Source: Enterococcus innesii (GTDB lineage Bacteria > Bacillota > Bacilli > Lactobacillales > Enterococcaceae). Taken from it: DNA of 64,000 nucleotides. The notes below the pieces were generated by a model. The model was not told the DNA's origin, searched no databases, and saw nothing but the letters and a program-made list of their open reading frames with translations. Shown here in pieces: positions 47,916-58,104 of the stretch (the first letter of the stretch is position 1; each line of letters opens with the position of its first letter). Both the position numbers and the translations under genes were made by a program. Where the stretch lies: assembly GCA_018982785.1 (NCBI GenBank), contig JAHHEN010000003.1, positions 62,001-126,000 on the forward strand, written 5' to 3'.

Positions 47916-48209
47916 ATGTTGATGAAAATGAATTTGCAATTCTTCGCTCACAAAAAAGGTGGGGGTTCTACTTCTAACGGACGTGACTCTCAATCAAAAC
48001 GTTTAGGTGCGAAACGTGCTGACGGTCAAACCGTTTCAGGCGGATCAATCCTTTATCGCCAACGCGGTACTAAAATTTACCCAGGGGTAAACGTAGGTAT
48101 CGGTGGAGATGATACATTGTTTGCAAAAGTTGACGGCGTTGTTCGTTTCGAACGTAAAGGCCGCGACAAAAAACAAGTATCTGTTTATCCAGTAGCGCAA
48201 GAAGCATAA
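47916..48209 (+). CDS. rpmA: 50S ribosomal protein L27
   Basis: A 97-residue precursor. The start [17 protein letters not shown] has the Prp cleavage motif (cut after FF), giving mature L27 beginning AHKKGGG. ATG 47916 follows AGGAGG by 8 bases, so the upstream in-frame ATG at 47907 is not used. Confidence 0.96.
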   Translation: MLMKMNLQFFAHKKGGGSTSNGRDSQSKRLGAKRADGQTVSGGSILYRQRGTKIYPGVNVGIGGDDTLFAKVDGVVRFERKGRDKKQVSVYPVAQEA

Positions 48210-48216
48210 GAAAATG

Positions 48217-48254
48217 ACATCCAGATTACGTAAAAGTAACCTGGGTGTTTTTTT
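48217..48254 (+). terminator. terminator after rpmA
   Basis: ACATCCAGATTAC / GTAACCTGGGTGT with wobble pairs, short loop and a T run. Confidence 0.8.
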
Positions 48255-48318
48255 ATACATCAATGAAACCGTTTTAACAAAGTAGTCAATATTAATGACT
48301 TTTAAAAGGAGCGAAGCA

Positions 48319-48783
48319 ATGATTCAATTAAAAGAAATCACGAAGGAAAACTATCGTGCGTGTATGAATTTGAAGACAACGAAGGAGCAAGAAGACTTTG
48401 TTGCGCCCAATTGGTACTCAATGTTAGAGGCAATCTATGAGGAACCTCGTCAGGCGTTTGCCCTATACAATGAGGAGGAAATGGTCGGCTTTATGCTATT
48501 TAGTTTTTACGAGGCGGATGAGGATTATCCAAAAACTTCATGGTGGATCGAGCGGTTTATGATCGCAGAAAAATTCCAAAATCAAGGGTTAGGCACTCAG
48601 GCGTTTCTTGCTGGGTTAGATTGGTTCAAAACCCATATCCAAGCGCAAGAATTAAGGATCTCCGCTGTGAATGGCAACGAGATCGCAACGAAGCTTTACG
48701 AACGCAATGGCTTTGGTTTGACGGGTGAAATGATTGATAACGAGCATGTACTCTTGTTGCAGCTGTCAACGGATCAAGGATAA
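48319..48783 (+). CDS. GNAT acetyltransferase, spermidine/diamine type
   Basis: A 154-residue GNAT protein: the acetyl-CoA loop is in EKFQNQGLGTQAFL (QNQGLGT matches Q/RxxGxG/A) and the C-terminal NGNEIATKLYERNGF is standard. The N-terminus (LKEITKENYRACMNL) and overall length resemble BltD/PaiA-like polyamine acetyltransferases. ATG 48319 follows AAAGGAGCG; the longer frame from 48295 has no site. Confidence 0.8.
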   Translation: MIQLKEITKENYRACMNLKTTKEQEDFVAPNWYSMLEAIYEEPRQAFALYNEEEMVGFMLFSFYEADEDYPKTSWWIERFMIAEKFQNQGLGTQAFLAGLDWFKTHIQAQELRISAVNGNEIATKLYERNGFGLTGEMIDNEHVLLLQLSTDQG

Positions 48784-48814
48784 CGTACTCTTTCTACAGT
48801 AAGAGAATGAATTC

Positions 48815-48852
48815 AAAAGCAGAGGTTCTTAAGGGAATTCTCTGCTTTTTTT
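48815..48852 (+). terminator. terminator after the GNAT gene
   Basis: AAAAGCAGAG / CTCTGCTTTT followed by a T run. The rest of the 460-base gap up to 49100 shows only repeated CGAA/TTCG motifs. Confidence 0.8.
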
Positions 48853-49108
48853 TGTGTTGTTTCGTTCAAAAAAGTGTGCGGGCATCTTCTGGTTAGACGT
48901 TTTAAGAAATTTTGTGCACTTAGGGCAAGAATTGCAAGTATATCCATGCTTTGTTCTTCACAAAGTTCCTTTTGCGATTAACGGAATCTTTACACGTTGA
49001 TAACATAAACCTTATATTCATTTGATACTCTGAGGAAGTAGAACAAATGGAAAGAAACTTTCGAAAAACGTTGATTATTGAGAATCTGCTCACGAATGAT
49101 TTCTGTCA

Positions 49109-49205
49109 AAACACGAACATTATCAAAAAAGAAAACGTTCGTAATTCGAAAAAGATTGTTTTTAATTCGTTGGTTTTTTATAATCAAAAAGGAAAGTTCG
49201 GAATT
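49109..49205 (+). promoter_or_regulatory. phnD promoter with PurBox-like sites
   Basis: TTGTTT (49156-49161), 17-base spacer and TATAAT (49179-49184) form a promoter. Three sites resemble the purine-regulator box AWWWCCGAACWWT: 49109-49121 (11/13), its inverse at 49134-49146 (11/13) and a 13/13 inverse match at 49193-49205. The first two face each other with about 18 bases between CGAAC cores. Binding by PurR is an inference. Confidence 0.5.
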
Positions 49206-49244
49206 CCGTGAGTTCGATTTTTTTAATGAAAAGGAGAAAAAGTG

Positions 49245-50180
49245 ATGAAAGTTTGGAAGAAAACGGCAATGTTTGGTTTAGGTTTGGTGGCAGCAGTTAC
49301 GCTGGCGGCATGTGGCTCAGGTGGAGCAAGTACTGACTCGGCGGCTGAGGAAGCAGGATATGTACCAGAAAAGTTGACCGTTCAATTTGTCCCATCACAA
49401 GCAGCAGAAACATTAGAAGCAAAAGCAAAACCACTTGAGCAATTGTTAAGTGATGAATTGGGGATTCCAGTCACAGTGAGTGTTTCCACTGACTACAATA
49501 CAATCGTTGAAGCAATGGCTTCGAAACAAGTAGATGTCGGCTTTTTACCGCCGAATGCCTATGTTTTAGCAAATGAACAAAGCAATGTTAAGGTACTGTT
49601 GCAAGCGCAGCGTTATGGCATCAAGCAGCCTGGTGGCGAATCAACAGATGAATTGGTTGATAGCTATCGTTCAATGATCGTCGTAAAAAGCGGCAGTGAC
49701 ATCAAAGAGTTGGAAGATTTAAAAGGCAAAACGATTGCCACGCAAGATGTTACTTCTTCTGCCGGTTATGTTTGGCCAGTAGCAGAAATGAAAAAAGCAG
49801 GCATCGATATCAACACGGATGTGACGACTGTTCAAGTCAAAGGCCATGACCAAGCGGTCTTATCTGTCTTGAATGGCGACGTTGACGCGGCCTTCGTTTT
49901 TGAAGATGCCCGTAACACGGTCAAAAACGATTACCCTGAAATTATGGATGAGGTAGAGCCAATGTACTTTACCGAACCGATCCCGAACGATACGATCAGT
50001 GTTCGCAGCGATATGAGTGAAGAGTGGGACAAAAAAATCCAAGATGCCTTTATCGCGATCGGAAAAGATGAAGAAGGGAAACAAATCATCTCTGATATTT
50101 ACTCGCATGAAGGATACGTTGTTTCACAAGACAGCAATTTCGACATTGTAAGAGAGTATGCGGAACAAGTCGGACAATAA
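49245..50180 (+). CDS. phnD: phosphate/phosphite/phosphonate ABC transporter substrate-binding lipoprotein
   Basis: A 311-residue lipoprotein: signal peptide ending in the lipobox LAAC at about residue 24, then a PhnD-family periplasmic-binding fold (LTVQFVPSQAAETLEAKAKP, VDVGFLPPNAYVLA, IATQDVTSSAGYVWPV). It would catch the ligand outside the membrane. AAGGAG lies 8 bases before ATG 49245. The family binds phosphonates, phosphite or other small oxyanion compounds; the ligand is unknown here. Confidence 0.85.
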   Translation: MKVWKKTAMFGLGLVAAVTLAACGSGGASTDSAAEEAGYVPEKLTVQFVPSQAAETLEAKAKPLEQLLSDELGIPVTVSVSTDYNTIVEAMASKQVDVGFLPPNAYVLANEQSNVKVLLQAQRYGIKQPGGESTDELVDSYRSMIVVKSGSDIKELEDLKGKTIATQDVTSSAGYVWPVAEMKKAGIDINTDVTTVQVKGHDQAVLSVLNGDVDAAFVFEDARNTVKNDYPEIMDEVEPMYFTEPIPNDTISVRSDMSEEWDKKIQDAFIAIGKDEEGKQIISDIYSHEGYVVSQDSNFDIVREYAEQVGQ

Positions 50181-50198
50181 TAGATGAATAGATCGGGA

Positions 50199-50225
50199 GG
50201 GTACCGGTACTTGAGGTACCCTTTT
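50199..50225 (+). terminator. intra-operon hairpin between phnD and phnC
   Basis: GGGTACC / GGTACCC followed by TTTT. It probably lowers transcription from the binding-protein gene into the membrane parts or protects the phnD mRNA end. Confidence 0.65.
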
Positions 50226-50271
50226 CGAATGGAAAGCAATTTTTATCTAATGGAAAGAAAGTAGGAGAATC

Positions 50272-51060
50272 ATGGCTCTAGAGAACGAAACGATTATTTC
50301 ATTTCAAAATGTGACCAAGCAATACCCAAATGGGGTGTTGGGGTTGAAGGATTTGAACATCGATATCAAAAAAGGAGAGTTTGTTATCGTCGTGGGTTTA
50401 TCCGGTGCAGGCAAATCAACGATGTTGCGCTCCATCAATCGACTGCACGAGATTACAAGCGGCGAGATTTTAATCGATAACAAGTCGATCACAAAAGCAA
50501 AAGGAAGAGAGCTACGCTTGATTCGTCGAGACATTGGCATGATTTTCCAAAGCTTCAATTTGGTGAAACGTTCGAGTGTCTTGCGAAACGTCTTAACGGG
50601 GCGGGTGGCTTATCATCCCACGATCAAAATGCTGCTGGGTCTCTTTCCGCAAGCGGACAAGGAGTTGGCTTATCAATCACTGCAGCGGGTCAACCTTGCA
50701 GAAAAAGTTTATACTCGAGCCGATGAATTATCTGGTGGTCAGCAGCAACGGGTTTCGATTGCTCGGGCTTTGACGCAAGAGCCAAAAATTATTTTAGCGG
50801 ATGAACCAGTTGCTTCATTAGATCCGTTAACCACTGAAAAAGTCATGAATGACTTAAAACGGATCAATCAAGATCTGGGTATCACTATCGTAGTCAATTT
50901 ACATTCTGTCCAATTGGCAAGAGAATACGGCACACGGATCATCGGGTTACGAGATGGGGGCTTGGTTTTTGATGGCCCTGTCAGTGAAGCGACCGATCAG
51001 CGATTGAAACAGATTTATGGTAGCGAGATCATGGAAGAGCAGGAAGGGGCAGGACAATGA
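50272..51060 (+). CDS. phnC: phosphonate-type ABC transporter ATP-binding protein
   Basis: A 262-residue ATPase with Walker [10 protein letters not shown], signature [15 protein letters not shown], Walker [14 protein letters not shown] and H-loop VNLHSV, the PhnC-family pattern. It powers the PhnE permeases. The stop overlaps phnE1 by four bases. Confidence 0.9.
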   Translation: MALENETIISFQNVTKQYPNGVLGLKDLNIDIKKGEFVIVVGLSGAGKSTMLRSINRLHEITSGEILIDNKSITKAKGRELRLIRRDIGMIFQSFNLVKRSSVLRNVLTGRVAYHPTIKMLLGLFPQADKELAYQSLQRVNLAEKVYTRADELSGGQQQRVSIARALTQEPKIILADEPVASLDPLTTEKVMNDLKRINQDLGITIVVNLHSVQLAREYGTRIIGLRDGGLVFDGPVSEATDQRLKQIYGSEIMEEQEGAGQ

Positions 51061-51839
51061 CGACAAATACGTTGCCGAAACGCAGCGGACTATGGAAAAA
51101 TGTTCTGTGGCTCGTCATTTTTTTAGTGGTATTGTTCGTTAGCGGCTCTATTTCTGGCGTTGATTTGGCACGGTTCTTTAGCAACAGCAGTCAAATGAAT
51201 GTCATTTTACAAAAGATGGCTCATCCTGATTGGGCATATGCCAAAATCATTGTTGAGCCGATTTTGCAAACCATCCAAATGGCGATCATCGGTACAACCT
51301 TTGGTGCACTGGCGGCCTTTCCGTTTTCACTTTTAGCAGCACGAAATATCATGACGAATCATTGGATCAGCGGTTGTTTCCGTTTCGTTTTAAATATCAT
51401 TCGGACAGTACCTGATTTGATGCTGGCGGCTTTATTTGTTGCCATTGTCGGAATCGGTCCCGTAGCCGGGGTGATCTCCATCTCTGTGTTTTCTTTTGGG
51501 ATGATCACCAAATTGTTTTATGAGTCGATTGAAACGATTGATGAAGGTCCAATCGAAGCGATCACGGCTTCTGGAGGATCGAAGTTTGATATCATCCGCT
51601 ATGCAGTCGTACCGCAAGTCATGAGCCATTTTCTCAGTTACTTGCTTTATGCCTTTGAGATCAATGTGCGGGCATCGACGATTCTTGGGTATATCGGCGC
51701 AGGCGGAATCGGTGTTTTCTTACAACGATCTTTAAGCCAATTTCGATATGACCAGACGTCGATTATCGTCTTAGTGATTTTTGCAGTTGTTTTGGTGATT
51801 GATACAATTAGTAATAGATTAAGGGAGCGATTATTATGA
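51057..51839 (+). CDS. phnE: phosphonate-type ABC transporter permease 1
   Basis: A 260-residue permease with about six helices and the coupling segment [21 protein letters not shown]. It forms a heterodimer with the second permease. The stop overlaps the next start (ATGA). Confidence 0.9.
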   Translation: MTTNTLPKRSGLWKNVLWLVIFLVVLFVSGSISGVDLARFFSNSSQMNVILQKMAHPDWAYAKIIVEPILQTIQMAIIGTTFGALAAFPFSLLAARNIMTNHWISGCFRFVLNIIRTVPDLMLAALFVAIVGIGPVAGVISISVFSFGMITKLFYESIETIDEGPIEAITASGGSKFDIIRYAVVPQVMSHFLSYLLYAFEINVRASTILGYIGAGGIGVFLQRSLSQFRYDQTSIIVLVIFAVVLVIDTISNRLRERLL

Positions 51840-52627
51840 TGTTGCCAGCAGAACCGAAAAAGAAAAAAATACGGAATTGGCTGATCGCAGTAGTCGTTAT
51901 CCTCCTTTATATTTGGGCTTTCGCTGGTGTACCTTTTGCCGGCGTCAAAGAAAATGTCGGTCAAATTGTCGGCTCAATCTTTTATGGGCTGATCCATCCT
52001 GATTGGGGCTATGTTTATACCGGTGATGGCGAAGATTTGATCAGCTTGATGATCGAAACCGTTGCGATCGCCTTTGTCGGGACTTTTTGTCATCGATTTT
52101 AAGTATTCCATTTGCCTTTTGGGCGGCGCGCAGCAAAAATAGTCCTCGCTGGTTATCAGGATTTGGGAAAATCGTGCTGACGGCGATTCGAACGTTTCCG
52201 GAAATCGTCTTAGCCATCATGTTTATTAAAACGGTGGGTCCCGGCTCCTTTGCCGGAGTACTGGCGGTCAGTGTCCATTCCATTGGGATGTTGGCAAAAC
52301 TCTATAGCGAAGCGATCGAAAACATGGATCATGGTCCCTCGGAATCCGTCATTAGTGCGGGAGGAAGCCGCTGGGATGTATTAGGCTTCGACGACATTGC
52401 CGCAACTGATCCCAGAATTTCTATCTTTTACCTTGTATCGATTTGAACTGGCTGTCCGTTCGGCTTCGATCTTAGGGATCGTAGGAGCAGGCGGGATCGG
52501 TACACCGATGATCTTTGCTATCAATGCACGTTCATGGAGCCGCGTGGGGATCATTTTATTGGGGATCGTTGTGACGGTCACGATCATTGATTTTATTTCT
52601 GGGCGCTTGCGTAAACGATTGGTTTAA
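51836..52627 (+). CDS. phnE: phosphonate-type ABC transporter permease 2 (frameshifted here)
   Basis: Three frame pieces make one PhnE permease of about 263 residues: TM-rich start, ESVISAGGSRWDVLG coupling loop, and GIVGAGGIGTPM near the end. A T is missing from the T5 run 52084-52088 and one extra base lies near 52391 (GGCTTCG then ACGACATTG). As written the first frame stops at 52102. The second change is the only base gain in the window and is not in a homopolymer, so this gene might be a true pseudogene. Confidence 0.8.
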
Positions 52628-52647
52628 TAAAAGGAAGTGCGTACTCG

Positions 52648-52680
52648 AAAAAACACAGTCTAAATAGGCTGTGTTTTTTT
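52648..52680 (+). terminator. terminator of the phn operon
   Basis: AAACACAG / CTGTGTTT stem with a short loop and T7 run, about 25 bases after the last stop. Confidence 0.85.
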
Positions 52681-52704
52681 GCAGCGGAGGAGTGGAGGTT
52701 GTTT

Positions 52705-52733
52705 AAGACAGTTTTTGTGAAACTTGTTATACT
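52705..52733 (+). promoter_or_regulatory. lipid kinase gene promoter
   Basis: AAGACA (52705-52710), 17-base spacer, TATACT (52728-52733) preceded by TGT as an extended -10. Confidence 0.6.
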
Positions 52734-52772
52734 GGATTTATAGAAAATGAACCTAAACAAGGAGGCTGTTTT

Positions 52773-53681
52773 ATGAAAGCATTATTGATCGTCAATCCAA
52801 GTTCTGGTGGTGAACAAGCGAAAAAATTTGAGGAAATGGCAGTAGACAAGTTGCGGGAAAGCTTTGCGGAAGTCGTAGTCAAACATACCGAAAAAGAAGG
52901 AGATGCCACGCGTTTTGCCTCTGAAGCGGCAGCAGAATTTGACAGTGTCTTCGCAATGGGCGGTGATGGTACCGTCAATGAAGCGGTCAATGGCTTAGCC
53001 CCTCATGACAAACGACCAAATTTCGGTTTCTTCCCGCTGGGAACAGTAAATGATTTAGCCAGAGCATTAGCGATTCCACTAGATCCTAAGGAAGCCATCG
53101 AATCATTTGCAGTGGATCACACCCGCAAAATCGATATTGGGCAGGTCAATCAAGCTTATTTTACCAATGTGGTGGCGATCGGTATGATTCCAGCAGCGAT
53201 CAACAATGTGGAAGCTGAAGAAAAAACCAAGCTGGGAAAAATGGCCTATTTTGTTTCTGGTCTACGGGAAGTGCGGAAAAATGAAAGTCATCAGTTTGAA
53301 GTGATCGCCGAAAATAATGGTGAAAAAACGACGATCGCTGTGGAAAGTAGTACGATGATCGTTGGGTCATCGAATACGATTGGCGGTTTTGAATCTCTTT
53401 TACCTAAAGCGAGTACCGATGACGGAAATTTGCATCTGATCTACTTGAAGGATACGAATCTTTGGGAAACTGTCAAAAGTGTGCCTGAGCTTCTCAAAGG
53501 AGTTACGGAATCAAATGATGTTCTTGGTTATCAAACCTTTGATAAAGCTGCGATTCGTTTGACAGATGGAACAACGATCGAAACGAATGTCGATGGCGAT
53601 CCAGGACCTGAGTTGCCAATTACAGTACAGGTGCTGCCACAACATCTCACCGTGTATTGCGGCGCTGAAAAAGCCCGCTAA
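52773..53681 (+). CDS. diacylglycerol kinase family lipid kinase
   Basis: A 302-residue protein with the DAGK catalytic fold: IVNPSSGGEQAKK, the nucleotide motif AMGGDGTVNEAVNGL and FGFFPLGTVNDLARAL. It belongs to the YegS/DgkB/BmrU group and phosphorylates diacylglycerol or a related lipid at the membrane. Monocistronic, AAGGAGG before the ATG. Confidence 0.85.
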   Translation: MKALLIVNPSSGGEQAKKFEEMAVDKLRESFAEVVVKHTEKEGDATRFASEAAAEFDSVFAMGGDGTVNEAVNGLAPHDKRPNFGFFPLGTVNDLARALAIPLDPKEAIESFAVDHTRKIDIGQVNQAYFTNVVAIGMIPAAINNVEAEEKTKLGKMAYFVSGLREVRKNESHQFEVIAENNGEKTTIAVESSTMIVGSSNTIGGFESLLPKASTDDGNLHLIYLKDTNLWETVKSVPELLKGVTESNDVLGYQTFDKAAIRLTDGTTIETNVDGDPGPELPITVQVLPQHLTVYCGAEKAR

Positions 53682-53700
53682 ATCATCAATTACTAGGAAA

Positions 53701-53728
53701 CGATCCGTCAAAAGCGGATTGTTTTTTT
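53701..53728 (+). terminator. terminator after the lipid kinase gene
   Basis: CGATCCG / CGGATTG stem with a wobble pair, followed by a T run. A TTGTTT-N16-TATACT promoter (53719-53746) for the next gene starts inside its T run. Confidence 0.75.
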
Positions 53729-53775
53729 CTTTAGAAAGAGTATACTGGAAAAAATTTACTGAAAGAAGGGATTCT

Positions 53776-54309
53776 ATGACGATACGTTCTGCCACCATTG
53801 CAGATGCCCAAGCCTTGACAGCAATCTATGCTTATTATGTAGATAATACACCGATTACCTTTGAAACGGAGGTGCCCACGGTTCAAGAATTCGCGGAACG
53901 CATCGCCAAGACCTTGAAACGCTACCCGTATCTCGTTGCAGAAGAGGCTGGTGAAATCGTCGGTTATGCCTATGCATCAGCCTATAAAGAACGAGCAGCC
54001 TATGATTGGACCGTTGAAGTAACCGTTTATTTAGCCCCAGATGCCAAAGCAAAAGGACTCGGTACCGCTCTTTACCAAGCGCTTGAGGAAAAATTAAAAG
54101 CGCAAAACGTGGTCAATCTGACTGCGTGTATTACAGGAGGCAATCAACAAAGCGAGGCTTTTCATGAGAAACTTGGGTATCGGAAAGTTGCTGATTTTGC
54201 GCATGTCGGCTATAAGTTCAATCAATGGCACGATGTGATATGGATGCAAAAAGAACTGCAACGATTTCCAGACCAGGTGCCAGCGTTCATTCCTAATGAA
54301 AAAGCCTAA
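53776..54309 (+). CDS. GNAT acetyltransferase, phosphinothricin acetyltransferase-like
   Basis: A 177-residue GNAT enzyme: TIRSATIADAQALTAIY, TPITFETEVPT, VEVTVYLAPDAKAKGLGTALY (acetyl-CoA loop) and AFHEKLGYRKVADFAHVGYK, all typical of the Pat/Bar/YncA family acting on phosphinothricin, methionine sulfone or similar amino acids. ATG 53776 follows GAAAGAAGGG; the frame open to 53566 upstream lies inside the previous gene. Confidence 0.85.
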   Translation: MTIRSATIADAQALTAIYAYYVDNTPITFETEVPTVQEFAERIAKTLKRYPYLVAEEAGEIVGYAYASAYKERAAYDWTVEVTVYLAPDAKAKGLGTALYQALEEKLKAQNVVNLTACITGGNQQSEAFHEKLGYRKVADFAHVGYKFNQWHDVIWMQKELQRFPDQVPAFIPNEKA

Positions 54310-54489
54310 CGCATCCTGACTTTTGAATATCTTTTTTTGGCAAAATGCTTTATGCTGAAAGTAACAGGTGGAAATTTTTTCTATTGCTACTAAATGCAAA
54401 GCATTTTGTTTTTTCTATGTGGAAAAAAGTTGCTTTTTTATAGAAAAATGAGTAAAGTATTCAAGTGGAAAAACAAGGAGGCGAAGCTG

Positions 54490-57311
54490 TTGGGCAAGCG
54501 AATCGAACGTATCTATCAATATATCCTTGAAAACACGCGGAGCGGCTTAGGGGAGAAAAAGGGGTTGTCTACTTCGGAAGTTGCCGATCACTTAGCCATT
54601 CAGCGCAGTAATGCCAGTAAAGATTTAAATCAGCTTGTCAAAGAAGGACGCGTTGAAAAAAGTGATTCACGTCCTGTGCGCTATTGGGCAGCAGGTATTG
54701 ACGCAAGCAGTTCTGAAAAGTATGTCCCAAGCTATAAAGAAAATCGTCCCCAAAGGGAAAAAGCTTTCCCTCAGCGAGTACAAGGAAAACCTTCTGACCG
54801 GGATATTTTTGCGACAATCATTGGTGCCAATGGAAGTATGAAAAACGCCGTTGAGCAAGCCAAAGCAGCGATTTTGTATCCGCCAAAGGGGCTAAACTGC
54901 TTGATTACAGGTCCTACAGGTTCTGGGAAAACCTACTTTGCCCATGCGATGTTTCAGTTTGCCAAAAGCAATCAGGTGATTGCCGAGGACAAAGAATTGA
55001 TTGTCTTTAACTGTGCGGACTATGCGAATAATCCGGAACTTTTGATGAGTCATTTGTTTGGTTATGTGCGAGGCGCATTTACGGGTGCCGATCAAGAGAA
55101 AATCGGTATTATCGATCAAGCAGATGAAAGTATGCTATTTCTCGATGAGATCCATCGCTTACCACCGGAAGGTCAGGAAATGATCTTTTACTTTATGGAT
55201 CATGGAACCTTCAGTCGTTTAGGAGAGACGGGCAAAAACCATCAAGCGAATGTCCGAATCGTTGGAGCGACTACGGAAGACCCCAACTCAACACTCTTAG
55301 ATACCTTTACCCGGCGGATTCCCATCAATATTCAACTGCCTTTTTTTGAAAAACGACCGGCGGCAGAAAAAGTCGACCTTGTTCGGGTATTAGTTGGGCA
55401 AGAGGCGACCCGCATCCAACGGACGATCACCTTGACAGAAGATGTGGTTAAAGCACTGATCGGCAGTGTTAGTTTTGGGAATATCGGGCAATTGAAGTCG
55501 AACGTGCAGCTTGTTTGTGCCCGTGGATTTCTAAACCATATGCAGCAGGATGAAATTGAAATCGATTTATTAGATCTTCCAGAAGGGATCCGTTCAGGGT
55601 TGATCGTCTTGGGAAATCGTCGCAATGAGCTGGCAGAGCTTTCAAAGATCCTTGAACCGAAAATCAGTGTTCAGCCGAATCAAAACTTAAACAATATCCA
55701 ATCAGATTCCTATGAATTGCCTTATAATCTTTACGATATTATCGGCGACAAGGCTGCTTTGCTAAAAGCAGATGGGTTGGATCAAGAGGCGATCAATCAT
55801 TTTATCTCAACAGATATTAATGTTCACTTAAAGTCTTTTTATAAAGATCACGGGTTTTCCTTTAACTCGGTCAATAAACTAAGTGAATTTGTCGACCAGA
55901 AAGTGATCAGTGTAACAAATCAAATCTACGAGATGGTTCGGCAACGCTTAAATTACGATTTTCAGCAAAACTTCATCTATGCCATGAGCTTACACATCAG
56001 CTCATTTTTGAAAAAATCCATCTAGGAGAAGAACGACAAACCAATGACAATATTCGTCAGATGGTAGCTGACTATCCGCAAGAGTTTGAAGTCGCCAAAG
56101 AAGTCCGCAATTTTATTGGTGATAGTTTCCAAGTGGCGATTCCGGAGAGCGAATCTTATTATTTAGCGGTTCTTCTGGTTTCTCTTAGAACCTCTCATTC
56201 CTCTGGGAAAATCGGCGTCGTCGTTGCAGCCCACGGCAACAGCACAGCCAGTAGCATGGTACAAGTGGTCAAACAGTTGCTGGAAGTCGATCAAGTGACA
56301 GCGGTGGACATGCCATTAGATATGCCACCAGCTGTGGCGTTGAAAAAAATCGTGGATAGTGTGCGTGCTGTCAATGACGGTAGCGGAGTGATCCTGTTAG
56401 TCGATATGGGGTCTTTAGCAACCTTTAATAATGAGATCCAGCGGGAAACAGGCGTGGCTGTGCGGACAGTCGACATGGTGACCACCTCCATCGTGTTGGA
56501 GACGGTCCGTAAAGCGTCAGTGATCGGCACGGACCTCGATCAGCTCTATGATTCATTACGGAAGTTCCGTGGATATGGAGCGGTCACTGTGGAAGAACCA
56601 GTGACACAAAACCATCACCCTAAAGCGATCTTAGCGGTCTGTGCTTCAGGAAAAGGAACGGCGCAGCGTATCAAAGAATTGATCCAAAGTTCACTGTCAA
56701 AACGGCAAAACCAAAATGTTGAAGTGGTGACCTTATCGGTGGCGGATCTAAGAACGGATTTGGAACAGATTCAACAGCGTTATCGGTTGATTGCTGCAAC
56801 GGGGATCATCGATCCCCATATAGATGCGCCATTTATTTCGCTGGAACGTTTTATTGACCAAGATGTCGATCTTTTGTTAGATGATATCCTATTAGAGAAC
56901 GATTTGAGTTTTGAAGATGAAGTTCAGCTGGATGACCAACAGGCGAAAGCAATCTGCGTCCAGTATCTAGAAGAAAACTTTACGTATATCAATCCGAAAA
57001 AAGTGGTCGATCCTTTATGGAAGTTCAGCCAGGAGATCATTCGTGATCTTGAATTAGTGCAAGCGCAGCAAGGCTTTTTGATCAACTTTGTCATGCATAG
57101 TGCAGGTATGCTGGAACGAATCATTTTGCGGCAGCCATTGACAGTTGGGGAGAATGAGCTAGAGGCGATGCGTTCGGACCCACTTTACGCACTGCTTCAT
57201 GTCCATGTCCAGTCGTTTAGTCGTTTGATGAATATTGAGATTCCTGATGCGGAAGAGTATTACTTGATGGAACTCGTAAAGAACCATCGGGAAAAAGAGC
57301 AATACCAATAA
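54490..57311 (+). CDS. mptR: LevR-family sigma-54-dependent activator MptR (frameshifted here)
   Basis: Read through one shift this is a protein of about 940 residues: N-terminal HTH (about 15-70), AAA+ domain with Walker A GPTGSGKT, the sigma-54 contact GAFTGA (about residue 195) and FLDEIHRLP, PRD1, EIIA-Man-like domain with VAAHGNSTASSM (about 575-590), EIIB-like domain, and PRD2 with VMHSAGMLERI. The A6 run 56011-56016 lacks one A; restoring it gives LKKIHLGEERQTND and joins both halves. The start is TTG 54490, 7 bases after AGGAGG; ATG 54448 is the alternative. It should activate the sigma-54 promoter of mptBACD. Confidence 0.88.
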
Positions 57312-57328
57312 TCATGAAAAATAATACA

Positions 57329-57371
57329 GATACACTAAAAAAGATACAGTATTTTTTAGTGTATCTTTTTT
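57329..57371 (+). terminator. mptR terminator
   Basis: GATACACTAAAAAA (57329-57342) / TTTTTTAGTGTATC (57352-57365), 14 bp perfect, then six T. Confidence 0.85.
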
Positions 57372-57391
57372 AGTGTATTATTCAAATGCTG

Positions 57392-57414
57392 ATTCTTAAG
57401 GTTTTTTCAAGAAT
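57392..57414 (+). promoter_or_regulatory. possible MptR upstream activating site
   Basis: ATTCTT / AAGAAT inverted repeat with an 11-base spacer, about 20-40 bases upstream of the -24 element. Position and symmetry suit an activator site but the distance is short. Confidence 0.35.
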
Positions 57415-57431
57415 AGTGTATCGTAAAAACT

Positions 57432-57447
57432 TGGCACGCTTCTTGCT
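57432..57447 (+). promoter_or_regulatory. sigma-54 promoter of mptBACD
   Basis: TGGCAC-N5-TTGCT is a full match to the -24/-12 consensus, with GG and GC ten bases apart. It lies between mptR and mptB. Confidence 0.93.
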
Positions 57448-57534
57448 TCTATATAAGTGGATACAGGAGGTGATTGAAAAAAGAACAGATCCTCAATATG
57501 AAAAGCGGATCGATGGATGTAGGAGGCTTGCACA

Positions 57535-58035
57535 ATGGGAATGGATATACGTCTTGCCCGAATCGACGATCGGTTGATTCATGGTCAGGTCGCCACAGCT
57601 TGGTCGAAAATGACTGGTATCAATCGAATCATCGTGGTCAGTGATGAGGTCGCAAATGACCAATTACGGAAGTTTCTCTTGAAAGAAGCTGCTCCACCAG
57701 GAATCAAATCCAATGTGGTGACAGTAGCAAAAATGCTTGAGGTGGCGCATAACACATTATTTAATACGCAAAAAGTCATGTTATTATTTACCAACCCTCA
57801 AGATGTAGTGACTCTGGTCAAAGGAGGCATTGACATTCGTTCCGTCAATATCGGCGGCATGAGCTTTTCAATGGGAAAACGGATGATCACTAATTTCGTG
57901 TCAGTCAATGATCAAGATCTTGCTTCATTGCTTTACTTGCAAAACCAAGGCATTGAAGTGGAGATACGCAAAGTTCCAGCTGATCGTAAAATCTTTTTGA
58001 AGGATATTTTGGAAAAAGAAGGTAGTCACCCTTAA
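57535..58035 (+). CDS. mptB: mannose-family PTS EIIB
   Basis: A 166-residue EIIB-Man domain with the phospho-His in RIDDRLIHGQVATAW (about H18). It is an extra stand-alone EIIB before the fused EIIAB, as in E. faecalis mptBACD. TAGGAGG precedes ATG 57535. Confidence 0.9.
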   Translation: MGMDIRLARIDDRLIHGQVATAWSKMTGINRIIVVSDEVANDQLRKFLLKEAAPPGIKSNVVTVAKMLEVAHNTLFNTQKVMLLFTNPQDVVTLVKGGIDIRSVNIGGMSFSMGKRMITNFVSVNDQDLASLLYLQNQGIEVEIRKVPADRKIFLKDILEKEGSHP

Positions 58036-58104
58036 TTTTTTCGATGTTGTTTTTTCTTTCGTATTCGTGTCACATTTTTCAATTTTGATATAGGAGGTAA
58101 AAAG

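Noticed and set aside
53566-53775. Upstream part of the long open frame leading into the second GNAT gene
   Set aside because: It lies in another frame of the lipid kinase gene and a terminator, and ATG 53776 has its own ribosome site and fits the family start.
54394-54489. N-terminal extension of mptR
   Set aside because: TTG 54490 has a perfect AGGAGG at good distance; the upstream residues are low complexity and cross the likely promoter region.
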